A DNA stretch of 45,950 nt from Saprospiraceae bacterium (GTDB taxonomy: Bacteria; Bacteroidota; Bacteroidia; Chitinophagales; Saprospiraceae), in contig JAHDFX010000015.1 of assembly GCA_020627965.1 (NCBI GenBank), positions 1-45,950 of the forward strand, written 5' to 3'. The position numbers and the translations under genes are program-made. The stretch's first letter is position 1. The number at the start of each line of letters is the position of its first letter. Shown here one piece after another: positions 26,085 to 35,629 of this stretch. The notes beneath the pieces are model-generated. The model was not told where the DNA came from. It worked only from the letters and a program-made list of their open reading frames with translations, and did not search any database.

Positions 26085-27974
26085 CTAATTTACAAATTGC
26101 CTGAACCAGCTTTCGATGCTTAATAATGTAAAGATACTATATGCCCCATCAATCATTCCTGTTTTATTATCATTAATTAAACGGTGAATGTTTTTTTCAT
26201 TAAAAATTCCTCGCTTCTTAATGCTTTCTTTTGAAAGATAGTCATCAATCATCTCGTCGAGGTCATTGAGTATCCATTTACGTACAGGTGCTCCAAAGCC
26301 CGTTTTACGACGGAATAATATCTCTTTGGGCAAATATTTTTTCATAAGTTTTCTGAGGATATATTTGGTTTGAGTACCTTTCATTTTAAATTGAACAGGT
26401 ATTGTCGCACTCCAGTCTACGAGTTCTGTGTCTAGAAAAGGAACTCTGACTTCTACACCGTTTGCCATACTCAGTTTGTCTGTATAATTCAGACATTCTT
26501 CTGGCATGAAATACTTCATTTCCCAATATAACAAGTGATTTAAAGCAGCCTTTTCATTAGGAATACTTTGAAGCGAATTTTTGAGATACTTTGATGGATC
26601 ATGCCTTCTAATTTCTTCCTGAATGTCCTCGTTAAACAAGCTGATATTTTTTTGAAGTGACAACCATTGAAAATATCCTGCCAGACGATCAACAGGTTTT
26701 TTATCCAGATGTCGGGTTATTTTTTGCAGGCGTCTTCCTGTCGAACCATGGGCATCAAAATACTGACTTGCTGTTTTTATCCAGTTTCTGGCAGAAGCCG
26801 GAAACGGTCGGAAATATTTTTCAAATTTCAGTACCTGATGTCTTCGGTAGCCTGAGAAGACATCGTCGCCACCTGTTCCGCCGAGGAGCACAACATGTCC
26901 CTGATCTCTGGCTTTTTTGGTGATATTGTATACATTGAGTGGGGCAGGATTTCCTTGTGGTTCATCCAAATGCCAAACCATTTTATCAAAGTCTTTCAGT
27001 ATACTGGCATCAGCTTTGACTATTTCCAAATCAACATTTAAATGCCTGGCTACTTTTTTGGCATAAGGCAGGTCGTTCTCAGTTGTATTTCCACGAATAT
27101 CCTGAAGACCGGTATCAATGGTATAACATTGAATTTTTCTTGTCGGATTTAGCTTCCTATATAATGCGACCAGTGCGCTGGAATCGAGTCCGCCTGATAA
27201 AAAAAAACCAACTGGTACATCAGACAGTAACTGTCTTTCTACTGCCCTTGTAAGTCGTGTTTCCAGTTCATCAATATATGCCTGTTCGCTTTTATCAGTT
27301 GTTTTCCCGACAAAGGGAATATCGTAATATTGTTCTAATTTGAATTGTTGTGGATGCGCTGTGTTCAAGGTTAGTGAATGTCCAGCAGGTAATTTTTCAA
27401 TGTATTTAAAGGGTGGCTTGGGCGACCATAGAAAGTGCAGATAATTGACCAGCGCTTTATGGTCAATTGTTTTGTCAAAGCCTGGAATGTCCAAAAAGGA
27501 TTTTATTTCCGATCCAAAGAAAAATTGTTCGTCTTTTAGGTAAAAATAAAGTGGCTTTACGCCAAAATGGTCACGAGCAATGAATAGTTTTCTGGTTGAT
27601 TTCTGATAAATGGCAAAGGCAAAAATCCCATTTAGTTGTTTGAGTATTTCTTTTCCGTATTCAATATAGCCATATAATAAGGTTTCTGTATCGGAAGTAG
27701 AACGAAAGCGGTATTTATGGACAATTTTTTTTCTTATATCCTGATGATTATAAATTTCGCCATTAAAAATAATCACATAATCTCCGTCAGCCGATTCCAT
27801 AGGCTGGTGTCCGTTTTGGGATAAATCCTGAATGGAAAGTCGCTGATGCCCCAGTGCAATTCTTTCATCGCTGAATATTCCGGTCGCATCTGGCCCCCGG
27901 TGCGCTATTTTTTGCTTAGCCTTTGTAATTAATTCACTTGCATTTGGGCAGCAAATACCTATAATACCACACAT
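26085..27974 (-). CDS. asnB: AsnB-type glutamine amidotransferase, copy 1
   Basis: A 629-residue enzyme with an N-terminal class II glutaminase domain (nucleophile Cys2 in MCGIIG) and a synthetase domain with the ATP PP-loop SGGLDSSAL (about 258-266). The family makes asparagine from aspartate using glutamine. Homologues inside polysaccharide clusters often amidate carboxyl groups of uronic acids instead, as known for O-antigen amidotransferases such as WbpS. A second paralogue lies at 30322-32205, only two glycosyltransferase genes away, which makes a role in sugar amidation more likely than two amino-acid synthetases. Sequence alone does not tell the acceptor. Confidence 0.9.
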   Translation of the reverse strand: MCGIIGICCPNASELITKAKQKIAHRGPDATGIFSDERIALGHQRLSIQDLSQNGHQPMESADGDYVIIFNGEIYNHQDIRKKIVHKYRFRSTSDTETLLYGYIEYGKEILKQLNGIFAFAIYQKSTRKLFIARDHFGVKPLYFYLKDEQFFFGSEIKSFLDIPGFDKTIDHKALVNYLHFLWSPKPPFKYIEKLPAGHSLTLNTAHPQQFKLEQYYDIPFVGKTTDKSEQAYIDELETRLTRAVERQLLSDVPVGFFLSGGLDSSALVALYRKLNPTRKIQCYTIDTGLQDIRGNTTENDLPYAKKVARHLNVDLEIVKADASILKDFDKMVWHLDEPQGNPAPLNVYNITKKARDQGHVVLLGGTGGDDVFSGYRRHQVLKFEKYFRPFPASARNWIKTASQYFDAHGSTGRRLQKITRHLDKKPVDRLAGYFQWLSLQKNISLFNEDIQEEIRRHDPSKYLKNSLQSIPNEKAALNHLLYWEMKYFMPEECLNYTDKLSMANGVEVRVPFLDTELVDWSATIPVQFKMKGTQTKYILRKLMKKYLPKEILFRRKTGFGAPVRKWILNDLDEMIDDYLSKESIKKRGIFNEKNIHRLINDNKTGMIDGAYSIFTLLSIESWFRQFVN

Positions 27975-27977
27975 GGA

Positions 27978-29096
27978 TTAGGCTGTTAGGTCTTTAAATA
28001 CCTGCTCAAAAGTGGTGACTGCCCGTTCTACGGAATTATTTTTCAGGACTGTTGCTTTAGCCTTTGCTCCGACTTCGATTCTTTTTTGTTTGTCCTGAAT
28101 TAAAATATGCAGTTTGTTTTTGAGCATCGCTGCATCTCCTGGTGATATTAGATAACCATTTTCTCCTTCCTGGATTACATCAGGAATGGCGCCTACATTG
28201 GTGGCTATTGGTGGCAGATTGCAAGACATTGCTTCCAGAAGTGAGTTGGGGTAACCTTCTCTGTAAGATGGCAAAACATATATATCACCACTATGAAGCA
28301 AATCTATTTTAGCTGCTCCCATCACCCAGTTTTTGAGGTCAACGATCTCTGAAAGTCCGTTGTTTTCAACGATAGCGGCAACTTCATCAAAGGCATCTCC
28401 GTTTCCGGCAACATCCACAACAAAACCATTTATTCTTTCATTTTTTAACTGTTTAATGGCCTCCAAAAGATCAAAAATGCCTTTATTTTTATTAATCCAC
28501 CCGAGGTAGATTATCCTAACGGGAGCGTTTTCTTTTCTTTTTGCAGATGTATCTTTTAAGTAGGGGCTGATGTCGAGCCAGTTGTGAACGACGACAAATT
28601 TATCCATATTTTCTTCGCCTGCCAGCTTAGAATAATAGGTTTTCCAGGAAGGTCCCTGGCAAATTACCCGATCTGTTTTTTTAATTACTTTGGAGACAAA
28701 GTTCCTCATTTTTACTGAGGCATCCACATCATTTTTTATCAAACCTGAGCGAGGAGCAAGGATTGTTTTTTTACCAAAAAATTTAGCCATCAATAACATG
28801 GTACCTTTTTCGCGAAAGGAAAACCCATGGGAGGTAAACAGGAGTACGATGTCAATTTTCTTCGTTAGTAAAGCCCATTGAAACTTTGCTAATCGCAACA
28901 AAGATTTACGCAATCTATGTGTAAAGCTTCGTTTTTTATTTGTTGATGCTGTAGTGTCTATCAGATACCAATCTACAGCATCTGAAATTCGGCTATTGAG
29001 CAAGGTCTTACAGGCAAACATCTGTCCGCCAACATGCCCGCTTTTACTTTTATTGATAAATGAGCCTACAAATAATACTTTTGCTTTTCTTTTCAT
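27978..29096 (-). CDS. GT4-like glycosyltransferase
   Basis: A 372-residue GT-B enzyme for adding a sugar to the lipid-linked repeat unit at the cytoplasmic face. The C-terminal nucleotide-sugar domain shows RIIYLGWINKNKGIFDLLEA and PSYREGYPNSLLEAMSCNLP, followed by PPIATNVGAIPDVI; the E-x7-E motif of retaining GT4 enzymes is in the second segment. The N-terminal half (VGSFINKSKSGHVGGQMFA) fits the acceptor domain. The start overlaps the upstream glycosyltransferase stop by 4 bp. Donor and acceptor sugars are unknown. Confidence 0.9.
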   Translation of the reverse strand: MKRKAKVLFVGSFINKSKSGHVGGQMFACKTLLNSRISDAVDWYLIDTTASTNKKRSFTHRLRKSLLRLAKFQWALLTKKIDIVLLFTSHGFSFREKGTMLLMAKFFGKKTILAPRSGLIKNDVDASVKMRNFVSKVIKKTDRVICQGPSWKTYYSKLAGEENMDKFVVVHNWLDISPYLKDTSAKRKENAPVRIIYLGWINKNKGIFDLLEAIKQLKNERINGFVVDVAGNGDAFDEVAAIVENNGLSEIVDLKNWVMGAAKIDLLHSGDIYVLPSYREGYPNSLLEAMSCNLPPIATNVGAIPDVIQEGENGYLISPGDAAMLKNKLHILIQDKQKRIEVGAKAKATVLKNNSVERAVTTFEQVFKDLTA

Positions 29097-30343
29097 GCGC
29101 TCAAAATCTCCATCCAGGTATAAAATACTGTTTTTTTATCGTATTCTTTCATTCTTTTTTGTGCTTTTACTCCCATTTTCTGCATGCTTGCTTTGTTTTT
29201 TGAATATTGTATCAAAGCATCCACCCAGAGTTGTTCCTCTTCTAACATAGGGGCATCAGCTGGTATTTTTTCTCCTTTAAAAGCTGGAAATAATGCCCCG
29301 TATTCGGTATATACAGGATAAGTATCAATGTCGGTCATATCAGGATCGATCAATTCTTTTGGTCCTATTGGACAATCTGTGCTCATAACTATACTGCCAC
29401 AAATCATTGCCTCTGCCAAAGCATTTGGAAAACCCTCATAAATGCTGGTGAAAAGAAATAAGTCAGCAGCTTTGAGGTATTTAAATGGATTAGAGCTGAA
29501 TCCGTGTAAAACGACCTGATACTTTTCAAAATCGGGTGTTTTCTCTTCACTTTCACAAAGGTCTTGTACTGATATATCCAGCGTTGTGGCATATTTTATC
29601 AAATATTCTTTTAATTCTCCTGCCCCAATAATAATTAATCTGGCTTGAGGTATTTTTGCTAATGTATGTTTGAATATTCGTAGTAAATGCCATTGCCCCT
29701 TAGGGTCACTTAACCTCCCCAATTGAATCAGTTTTAAATATTGCTGAGTATTCTCCCATTCTGATATTGAGTGTTCTGCCTGTTGCTGGATTTGTTCCAG
29801 GTCGTAAAAATTGGGGATGACATGAATTTTTTCTTTCTGCACACCGAAATTTTCTGACAAATCCTCTAAGCCTCTTTTATTCTGTACAATCACCTGATCG
29901 GCTTTTGGGTAAAGCTTTTTCATTTTCTTTTTCTGAGCACTGGCACGTTTACTGGTCGATAAATGTGTTCTGATGGATATAATGACTTTGTCGTTCCGTT
30001 TGCTCAGGATATTAGCCATATCGGCATTAAAGAGATAACTTACAGTGGCATCAATACGATATTTTTTTTTGAATTTTCGAAGAAAGATGATTCGTTGTAT
30101 CGTATTGATAACTTTACGAATCCGGGAATTGGTCTGTTTTTGATTGAGGCTATGCAGTTCACCTTTATGCGGATAAGGTTTGTTAAATAATTTTGCATCA
30201 AAAAAAGTAACAATGTAGAGATTGAACTCTTCATGCAACAAAGCTGATAATTTAGCCGCTGACCGTTCTGCCCCGCCTCTGCTCAAGTGTGGGATAATGA
30301 TAAGCAGGTTTTTCTTTTGCTTTACATCCACTGTTCTCTCCAC
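29093..30343 (-). CDS. GT4-like glycosyltransferase
   Basis: A 416-residue GT-B enzyme. The N-terminus (LLIIIPHLSRGGAERSAAKL) has the typical glycine-rich loop, and the C-terminal domain has KLIQLGRLSDPKGQWHLLRI and LFTSIYEGFPNALAEAMICG, then DCPIGPKELI. The start is GTG: the reading begins at 30343 and overlaps the AsnB stop by 22 bp, while a second GTG four codons later (30331) would give MDVKQKK and a 10-bp overlap; the choice is open. The protein lies between the two AsnB genes, so the sugars it adds may be the ones that are amidated. Confidence 0.9.
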   Translation of the reverse strand: MERTVDVKQKKNLLIIIPHLSRGGAERSAAKLSALLHEEFNLYIVTFFDAKLFNKPYPHKGELHSLNQKQTNSRIRKVINTIQRIIFLRKFKKKYRIDATVSYLFNADMANILSKRNDKVIISIRTHLSTSKRASAQKKKMKKLYPKADQVIVQNKRGLEDLSENFGVQKEKIHVIPNFYDLEQIQQQAEHSISEWENTQQYLKLIQLGRLSDPKGQWHLLRIFKHTLAKIPQARLIIIGAGELKEYLIKYATTLDISVQDLCESEEKTPDFEKYQVVLHGFSSNPFKYLKAADLFLFTSIYEGFPNALAEAMICGSIVMSTDCPIGPKELIDPDMTDIDTYPVYTEYGALFPAFKGEKIPADAPMLEEEQLWVDALIQYSKNKASMQKMGVKAQKRMKEYDKKTVFYTWMEILSA

Positions 30344-32205
30344 ATTTCAAACATTAATAAAAACCAAAGCCACTCAAAGGAAGCTGTATTGTCAGTCTCT
30401 AGAAAAAGGGCTTTTTGCCGGGCAACGATTTTGGGATTAAAAATACCAGCCTGCCTTATTCTGTCATCATTCAAATAAGTCTCTAATATGTCCCTTAAAT
30501 CCGTTTTTAGCCATTGTACTACGGGTACGCCAAAGCCCATTTTTGGACGTTCCATGATTTCTCTGGGGATATAACGATGTGTTATTTCTTTTAAAATATA
30601 TTTTAAGTTTCCAGCTTGATATTTCTGGTTAAAAGGAATACGTGCTACCCATTCTGCAATGCGCTGATCGAGAAATGGCTCTCTTCCTTCCAAAGCGACA
30701 GACATAGTGGCTCTGTCTACTTTTACGAGGATGTCGTCCATCATGTAATTTCTGTATTCCCAGGCCAATAAGGTATTCATCGGATCAGTGGCGGCTAAAT
30801 ATCCATTCTGATTGATGGCTTTTCCTTTTCCATAAAGCAGTTTTTTCAGATCATGAGAAGTAAGACGTTGTACCTGATTCTGAATAATAGAAACAGGAGA
30901 ATTATCTGTTAAGATATTGGCCCCTTTGGTTAGTTTATGCCCAAAGGTATGGTTGTATCCTGTCCAGCCGACCCGACGGGCAGTTTTTATTCCTTTGCCT
31001 GCCAAGTTGAGCAATGTCTGGGGTTTGCCATTTAATTTTTGGTATAAATTCGCAACGGCGTGGTAACGTCGGTAACCAGCAAATAACTCATCTCCACCAT
31101 CGGCAGATAGGGCTACAGTAACATTTTTTCGGGCTATTTGGCTGACTAATGTAGTTGGGATAGCCGAACTATCTCCAAAAGGTTCGTCAAAAATTTGTGG
31201 TAAAGTAGGGATTATATCTTTGGCTTCCTGCTCCGTACAAATATACTCTGTATGCTCTGTTTCGAGATGTGCTGCAACAGCTTTGGCATGTGTAGCTTCA
31301 TTATATTTCGGGTTATCAAAGCCAATAGTGAATGTTTTGATTTTCTGGGTAGAATTGGCTTGTAGTATTGCCGTGACCAGGCTTGAATCGTATCCGCCGC
31401 TTAAGAAAACCCCTACAGGAACATCTGCTACCATTCTGTATTGGAAAGCAGAGATGAGTAATTTTTCGGTTTCATTGAGCAACTCTTGTTCATCCATTTG
31501 GAGCATGGGTTGCTGATAGACTTCGTATACATTCCAGTATTTTTCCTTGCGGGTAGTCTGATTGTTTAAGTCAATTTCTAAATAACTACCGGGTTCTAGT
31601 TTTTGGCAATTTTTAAAGATAGTATAAGGCGTAGGGATATAACCATACTGTAGGTAATAGCCTAAAGCATCAGGGTTTAATTCTTTTTCAAATTGTCTTT
31701 GCGTATGAAAGGCTTTTAGCTCGGAGGCAAAAAGCAGTAATCCGTTTTTTTGGTATATATAAAGTGGCTTAACTCCGGCACGATCCCTAACCAGATAAGC
31801 TTTTTGGGTATTTTCGTTTACCAGTACAAAAGCAAACATACCTATAAACTCTTTTACACAATTAATTCCCCATTGGTCAAAAGCTTTTAGAATGACTTCT
31901 GTATCTGAATTGCTGTGGAAGCTATGCCCTGCTGCCTTTAATTTATCTCTTATTTCTGTGTAATTATAAATTTCTCCATTGAATGTGATGTGTAATTTTC
32001 CTTCCGTTTTGGGCTGCGCACCACCTTCAGAGAGGTCGATAATAGATAAGCGGCGATGCCCTAAACCTACTGCGGCATTATTAAATTCGTGCCACCAATA
32101 TCCACTACCATCTGGGCCACGATGCTCAAGTCGATCAGTCATTGTGCGCAGGTCTCTATCACGCAACTGTTTTTTAAAGTCAATATAACCGGCTATTCCA
32201 CACAT
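30322..32205 (-). CDS. asnB: AsnB-type glutamine amidotransferase, copy 2
   Basis: A 627-residue paralogue of the enzyme at 26085. The glutaminase Cys is residue 2 (MCGIAGYID), the acceptor loop HRGPDGSG follows near 30, and the PP-loop is SGGYDSSLV (about 268-276). The C-terminal GFGVPVVQWLK segment is conserved as well. It has diverged clearly from copy 1, so this is not a recent duplication; the two may amidate different residues. It follows a GT-B gene by 17 bp in the same run. True asparagine synthesis remains possible for one of the two. Confidence 0.9.
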   Translation of the reverse strand: MCGIAGYIDFKKQLRDRDLRTMTDRLEHRGPDGSGYWWHEFNNAAVGLGHRRLSIIDLSEGGAQPKTEGKLHITFNGEIYNYTEIRDKLKAAGHSFHSNSDTEVILKAFDQWGINCVKEFIGMFAFVLVNENTQKAYLVRDRAGVKPLYIYQKNGLLLFASELKAFHTQRQFEKELNPDALGYYLQYGYIPTPYTIFKNCQKLEPGSYLEIDLNNQTTRKEKYWNVYEVYQQPMLQMDEQELLNETEKLLISAFQYRMVADVPVGVFLSGGYDSSLVTAILQANSTQKIKTFTIGFDNPKYNEATHAKAVAAHLETEHTEYICTEQEAKDIIPTLPQIFDEPFGDSSAIPTTLVSQIARKNVTVALSADGGDELFAGYRRYHAVANLYQKLNGKPQTLLNLAGKGIKTARRVGWTGYNHTFGHKLTKGANILTDNSPVSIIQNQVQRLTSHDLKKLLYGKGKAINQNGYLAATDPMNTLLAWEYRNYMMDDILVKVDRATMSVALEGREPFLDQRIAEWVARIPFNQKYQAGNLKYILKEITHRYIPREIMERPKMGFGVPVVQWLKTDLRDILETYLNDDRIRQAGIFNPKIVARQKALFLETDNTASFEWLWFLLMFEMWREQWM

Positions 32206-32222
32206 GTGTTTTTTTAAAAAAA

Positions 32223-33371
32223 TTAAACATTCCTAAATACGGTTTCTCTTAATTGTTTGCTGACTTCATCAATATCAAACATTTTAGATACCTTAATGGC
32301 ATTTTTAATCAGTCGAGCTCTTAGTTTTTCATCTGTTAATAAACGGCTAATTGCTGCATGTATTTCATCTTCATCTTTATCATTTACAATTTCGGCACAG
32401 TCATTTTTTCTGAGAAAATCTGTTAGAAAAACGTTCTTTGGGCTATGTGCCAATATAGGACGATTGGAATATAATAAAGGTATCGTTCGGGTGGGGAATA
32501 TAGTTTTGTATTCTACCTCTGTTCGTTCTCCGTCAAATCCATGTGGTAATAACATAATATCATATTTTGGGAAGCGCCCCAAAAACATTTCAAAATCTAC
32601 AAAGCCTTCATAATGAACATTTGCTCCTTTTATACCATAATGTTCAAAGACAGATCTTGGTGTACCCGTAGACAAATGTACGTGATAATCAGGTTTTTTT
32701 ATGATCGTTTTTAAAAGCCGAACAGTAGCCTCTCTGCAAGACTCGTTCAGTCCGCCTGAAAAAAGAAAATGCTTACTTACTGAGTTGGAGTTAAACGGTT
32801 CATACACAACATTAGGGATTTTGAATCCGTGAACAAGTGTTTTGAATGAAATATCAGGATATTTTTCTGTATAAAATTTTAACATCCCATCACTCATAAC
32901 AAAGTTGGTTTTGGCATGATGAAAGAAACCAGGCTGTAGTCGTTTTGCTAGCCATTTCAGCGGGCCTTTCCTATTGTCCAAATAGGTGTTGTGAAACCAT
33001 GTATAGAATGGGATATTTAGTCTTTTACTGACACTATATGCAGCATACATGTAGAATTCGTCTGGAAAAATAGCCAGTATTTTAGTGCATTTCTCTTTTT
33101 CAACGATCTCCGTTATTCGCTGGGTTAATTTTCTAAATTTAATCCAGCGGAGATATTTTTGACCTCTGCCTTTTAGGCTAACATTAGGGTTTATATAATA
33201 AATTTGAACACCATTTCTTTGGCTGGTGTCTTTTTTGTGGTCTTTAGCTTCGCCGAGCATCACCATTTCTGACTTACTAAAGCTATCAGCTATGTTATCT
33301 ACTATTACGGATGAGCCTGTAGTAGCAGGGTAGACTGTCCAACTCACCACCAATATTTTTCCTCTTTCCAA
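32223..33371 (-). CDS. GT-B glycosyltransferase, divergent
   Basis: A 382-residue protein with a GT-B outline. The N-terminus (KILVVSWTVYPATTGSSVIV) resembles the acceptor domain of GT4 enzymes, and the C-terminal half holds FLFSGGLNESCREATVRLLK, HYEGFVDFEMFLGRFPKYDI and then MLLPHGFDGERTEVEYKTIF; the usual E-x7-E motif becomes E-x-E-Y-K here. The final helix is typical (LRARLIKNAIKVSKMFD). The start is TTG at 33369-33371, 1 bp after the flippase stop, which suggests coupled translation. Its donor is unknown. Confidence 0.8.
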   Translation of the reverse strand: MERGKILVVSWTVYPATTGSSVIVDNIADSFSKSEMVMLGEAKDHKKDTSQRNGVQIYYINPNVSLKGRGQKYLRWIKFRKLTQRITEIVEKEKCTKILAIFPDEFYMYAAYSVSKRLNIPFYTWFHNTYLDNRKGPLKWLAKRLQPGFFHHAKTNFVMSDGMLKFYTEKYPDISFKTLVHGFKIPNVVYEPFNSNSVSKHFLFSGGLNESCREATVRLLKTIIKKPDYHVHLSTGTPRSVFEHYGIKGANVHYEGFVDFEMFLGRFPKYDIMLLPHGFDGERTEVEYKTIFPTRTIPLLYSNRPILAHSPKNVFLTDFLRKNDCAEIVNDKDEDEIHAAISRLLTDEKLRARLIKNAIKVSKMFDIDEVSKQLRETVFRNV

Positions 33372-33372
33372 A

Positions 33373-34827
33373 TTAGCTTCGCTTAAATTTTAACCAGAAA
33401 ATATCTATCAGCAATTTGAAGGCATCTTTAAGGAAAAAGAAGCTATAGGCTATAATGATAATGTTGCTTATTATAACAGTAGCTATACATTGTAAAGGAT
33501 TTTCAAGCAAAAAAATAAATATGCCAAAATAGACCAGCAACAATAGGATCATAATGCTAAAGCGCAATATAAAAACACCGTAAGCTGATTTATCTTTTGT
33601 ATGAAAATACCAGCCCCACAAAAAAACTGTACCAGCCGCTGCACCTACTATTTGGTTGACAGCCAGCATATAACTCGTTTCCTGTTGCACATACAATAGT
33701 GTAAAAAATACAGACACACAGGCAATAAGATGAATAGCGTGAGCCAGTATATTTACCTTAAATTCTTTAGCGAGCTTAAAAACAAGTCCAGGATAATACC
33801 TGCCTCTCTGAATAGCAACTCCCATAAGCAAAAAAGGGAGTATCCAGACGACTTCTTTGTAGGCAGGAAATAAATATGGAAACAGCAAGCCACCGAGTAG
33901 AAAAACCGAAGATGTCATAGAAAACAAGATAACATCAAGTAAAGCAAAATTATAGATTATCTTGTATTTATCGTTTTGCTCGCTGGTGGTAAGTTCCATG
34001 GTTACTTTTCGCTGATACACCTTAGAAATAGAAGTAATAAAATTATCTTGTATAGCGGTGAGTGTTATCGCAACTGCATATTGCCCGGCAAAGGTTTTGT
34101 TGACCATTGTGAGAAATGCAAAAAAAGTAATTTCATGAGCTTTGACAAAGGAAGATAAAAAACCGCCGACCGTAAGATACCATCCTTCCTGAAGGCTTTG
34201 TTTTAAGAATCCGAAGGATATAGGAGTTTTTTCGGGGAAGTAGGTATCTCGTCCTATAATTAACACAATTACCATAGGAAGAACACAACCAATGAGATAA
34301 CCATTGAATCCAAACAATAACAGACCTCCTAAAGCCACAAAAAAGCCAACGACAAGATTAAGTATGTCTACAATAGCTATTTTGTTGAAATTCCCTACAG
34401 CCTGATAATAATTGATCATGTATGACATAGATACTGTTCCTATTCCCCAAAGAATGAGTGTAGGGACATGCCAGGGATTCAAATAAAATATCGCAATGAC
34501 TGCTCCTATCGCTCCCCCTATACATGTGGCAAATAAATTGAATAACCAGGCTTGGTACTTATATTTCTTGCCTAATGATGTATCTTTCTTTGCCTGAGCA
34601 GCAGGAAAATAAAACCCCAAGAGATTAAATGTGCCAAGATTACCCCTGACAGCATAACCTAGCCACGTAGAGATCAATTTGAGTATAAAAATATAATCGG
34701 GCGATAATAATGGAAGAACAACTATACTTCTTAAAAAACGTATTGGTACACTCAGCATTTGCCTGACCAGCATTAGCCGGGCATCTCTGTTATCCTTTTT
34801 AGTTATGATTGATGTGTTTGCTGGCAT
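33373..34827 (-). CDS. Wzx-like polysaccharide flippase
   Basis: A 484-residue membrane protein with about 12-14 hydrophobic segments of the MOP (oligosaccharide flippase) type, which moves lipid-linked repeat units across the inner membrane. N-terminal RFLRSIVVLPLLSPDYIFIL, GYAVRGNLGTFNLLGFYFP and the later TFAGQYAVAITLTAIQDNF segment are of the expected kind. No soluble domain is attached. With the Wzy-like protein at 18637 it would form a Wzx/Wzy export route. Gaps are 1 bp downstream and 19 bp upstream, so it is in the middle of the transcript. Confidence 0.85.
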   Translation of the reverse strand: MPANTSIITKKDNRDARLMLVRQMLSVPIRFLRSIVVLPLLSPDYIFILKLISTWLGYAVRGNLGTFNLLGFYFPAAQAKKDTSLGKKYKYQAWLFNLFATCIGGAIGAVIAIFYLNPWHVPTLILWGIGTVSMSYMINYYQAVGNFNKIAIVDILNLVVGFFVALGGLLLFGFNGYLIGCVLPMVIVLIIGRDTYFPEKTPISFGFLKQSLQEGWYLTVGGFLSSFVKAHEITFFAFLTMVNKTFAGQYAVAITLTAIQDNFITSISKVYQRKVTMELTTSEQNDKYKIIYNFALLDVILFSMTSSVFLLGGLLFPYLFPAYKEVVWILPFLLMGVAIQRGRYYPGLVFKLAKEFKVNILAHAIHLIACVSVFFTLLYVQQETSYMLAVNQIVGAAAGTVFLWGWYFHTKDKSAYGVFILRFSIMILLLLVYFGIFIFLLENPLQCIATVIISNIIIIAYSFFFLKDAFKLLIDIFWLKFKRS

Positions 34828-34846
34828 GTGTATGCTTCCTCCTCTG

Positions 34847-35626
34847 TCAGACCAATTCTAATTTGGTCATGGCCGTTTCATTGTGTTTCAGGAAGTGTTT
34901 CATATCTTCTTCTGTAAAATAATCAACCCATTGCTGAGTCGTTCCTTTTCTGAAAAAGGTTTTGGTTTTTCCACCAACATCTCCTCCATATTTTTTTTCA
35001 TTAGTTTTCAAATTATTGAAATCGCATCGCTCGTTTACTACATCCAATAATTCTTCTGTATAAGGAATCTCACAGAAAATCGCTATGTCTTTGATTGTTT
35101 TGATGGGTGCTTCCAGCAAATTTTCATAACGAATAAACAAGACGTTATCAGATTTATTTTCGCCATAAGCCAGTGCGTTCATTATATGATCGTTCCAACT
35201 TCCAAAAACTAGGTGTTCCTCACTTCTGAGATATTCTTGAAATGTTCCTTTAAAATGACGTTGAGCATGATAATGGTAGTAAGAAACCATAACATCTCTT
35301 CCATCTCTCATAACATATATCATCCGGGGATAATTTTGATATGACTGATAATGTGATTTAATAAATCTTTTCTGGTTTTTTATGCTATTAATATAATCTG
35401 CAGACTTGTGAATATTAGGAACATGTTTTTCTATATTCCTGAATGAGATCGTTGTTTGGGTCTGAACCAATAAATTAGCCAGGATAAATCTTACCCATGT
35501 ATTGCCTGACTTGGGGTAAGATACAATAAACGTATCGTTTTCTTTGATTGGACTTATGTAGTGCCTGACATTCTCCTTATCAAGAATTCCTGCTTTTAAT
35601 AATCTCTTTTTTACCTTTTTTAACAT
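34847..35626 (-). CDS. PAPS-dependent sulfotransferase, first of three
   Basis: A 259-residue cytoplasmic-type sulfotransferase that would transfer sulfate from PAPS to a hydroxyl or amine of the glycan. The 5'-phosphosulfate loop is SYPKSGNTWVRFILANLL (Lys about 39, GNTW about 41-44), and the 3'-phosphate motif is MRDGRDVMVSYYHY (about 105-118). A C-terminal FFRKGTTQQWVDYFTEED segment with a basic R-K-G-x(3)-W matches the last cofactor motif (RKG). All landmarks of the Sulfotransfer_1 type are intact, so the enzyme should be active. It is 3 bp from the glycosyltransferase gene upstream. Genes for PAPS synthesis (cysDNC type) are not in the window. Confidence 0.93.
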   Translation of the reverse strand: MLKKVKKRLLKAGILDKENVRHYISPIKENDTFIVSYPKSGNTWVRFILANLLVQTQTTISFRNIEKHVPNIHKSADYINSIKNQKRFIKSHYQSYQNYPRMIYVMRDGRDVMVSYYHYHAQRHFKGTFQEYLRSEEHLVFGSWNDHIMNALAYGENKSDNVLFIRYENLLEAPIKTIKDIAIFCEIPYTEELLDVVNERCDFNNLKTNEKKYGGDVGGKTKTFFRKGTTQQWVDYFTEEDMKHFLKHNETAMTKLELV

Positions 35627-35629
35627 ACT

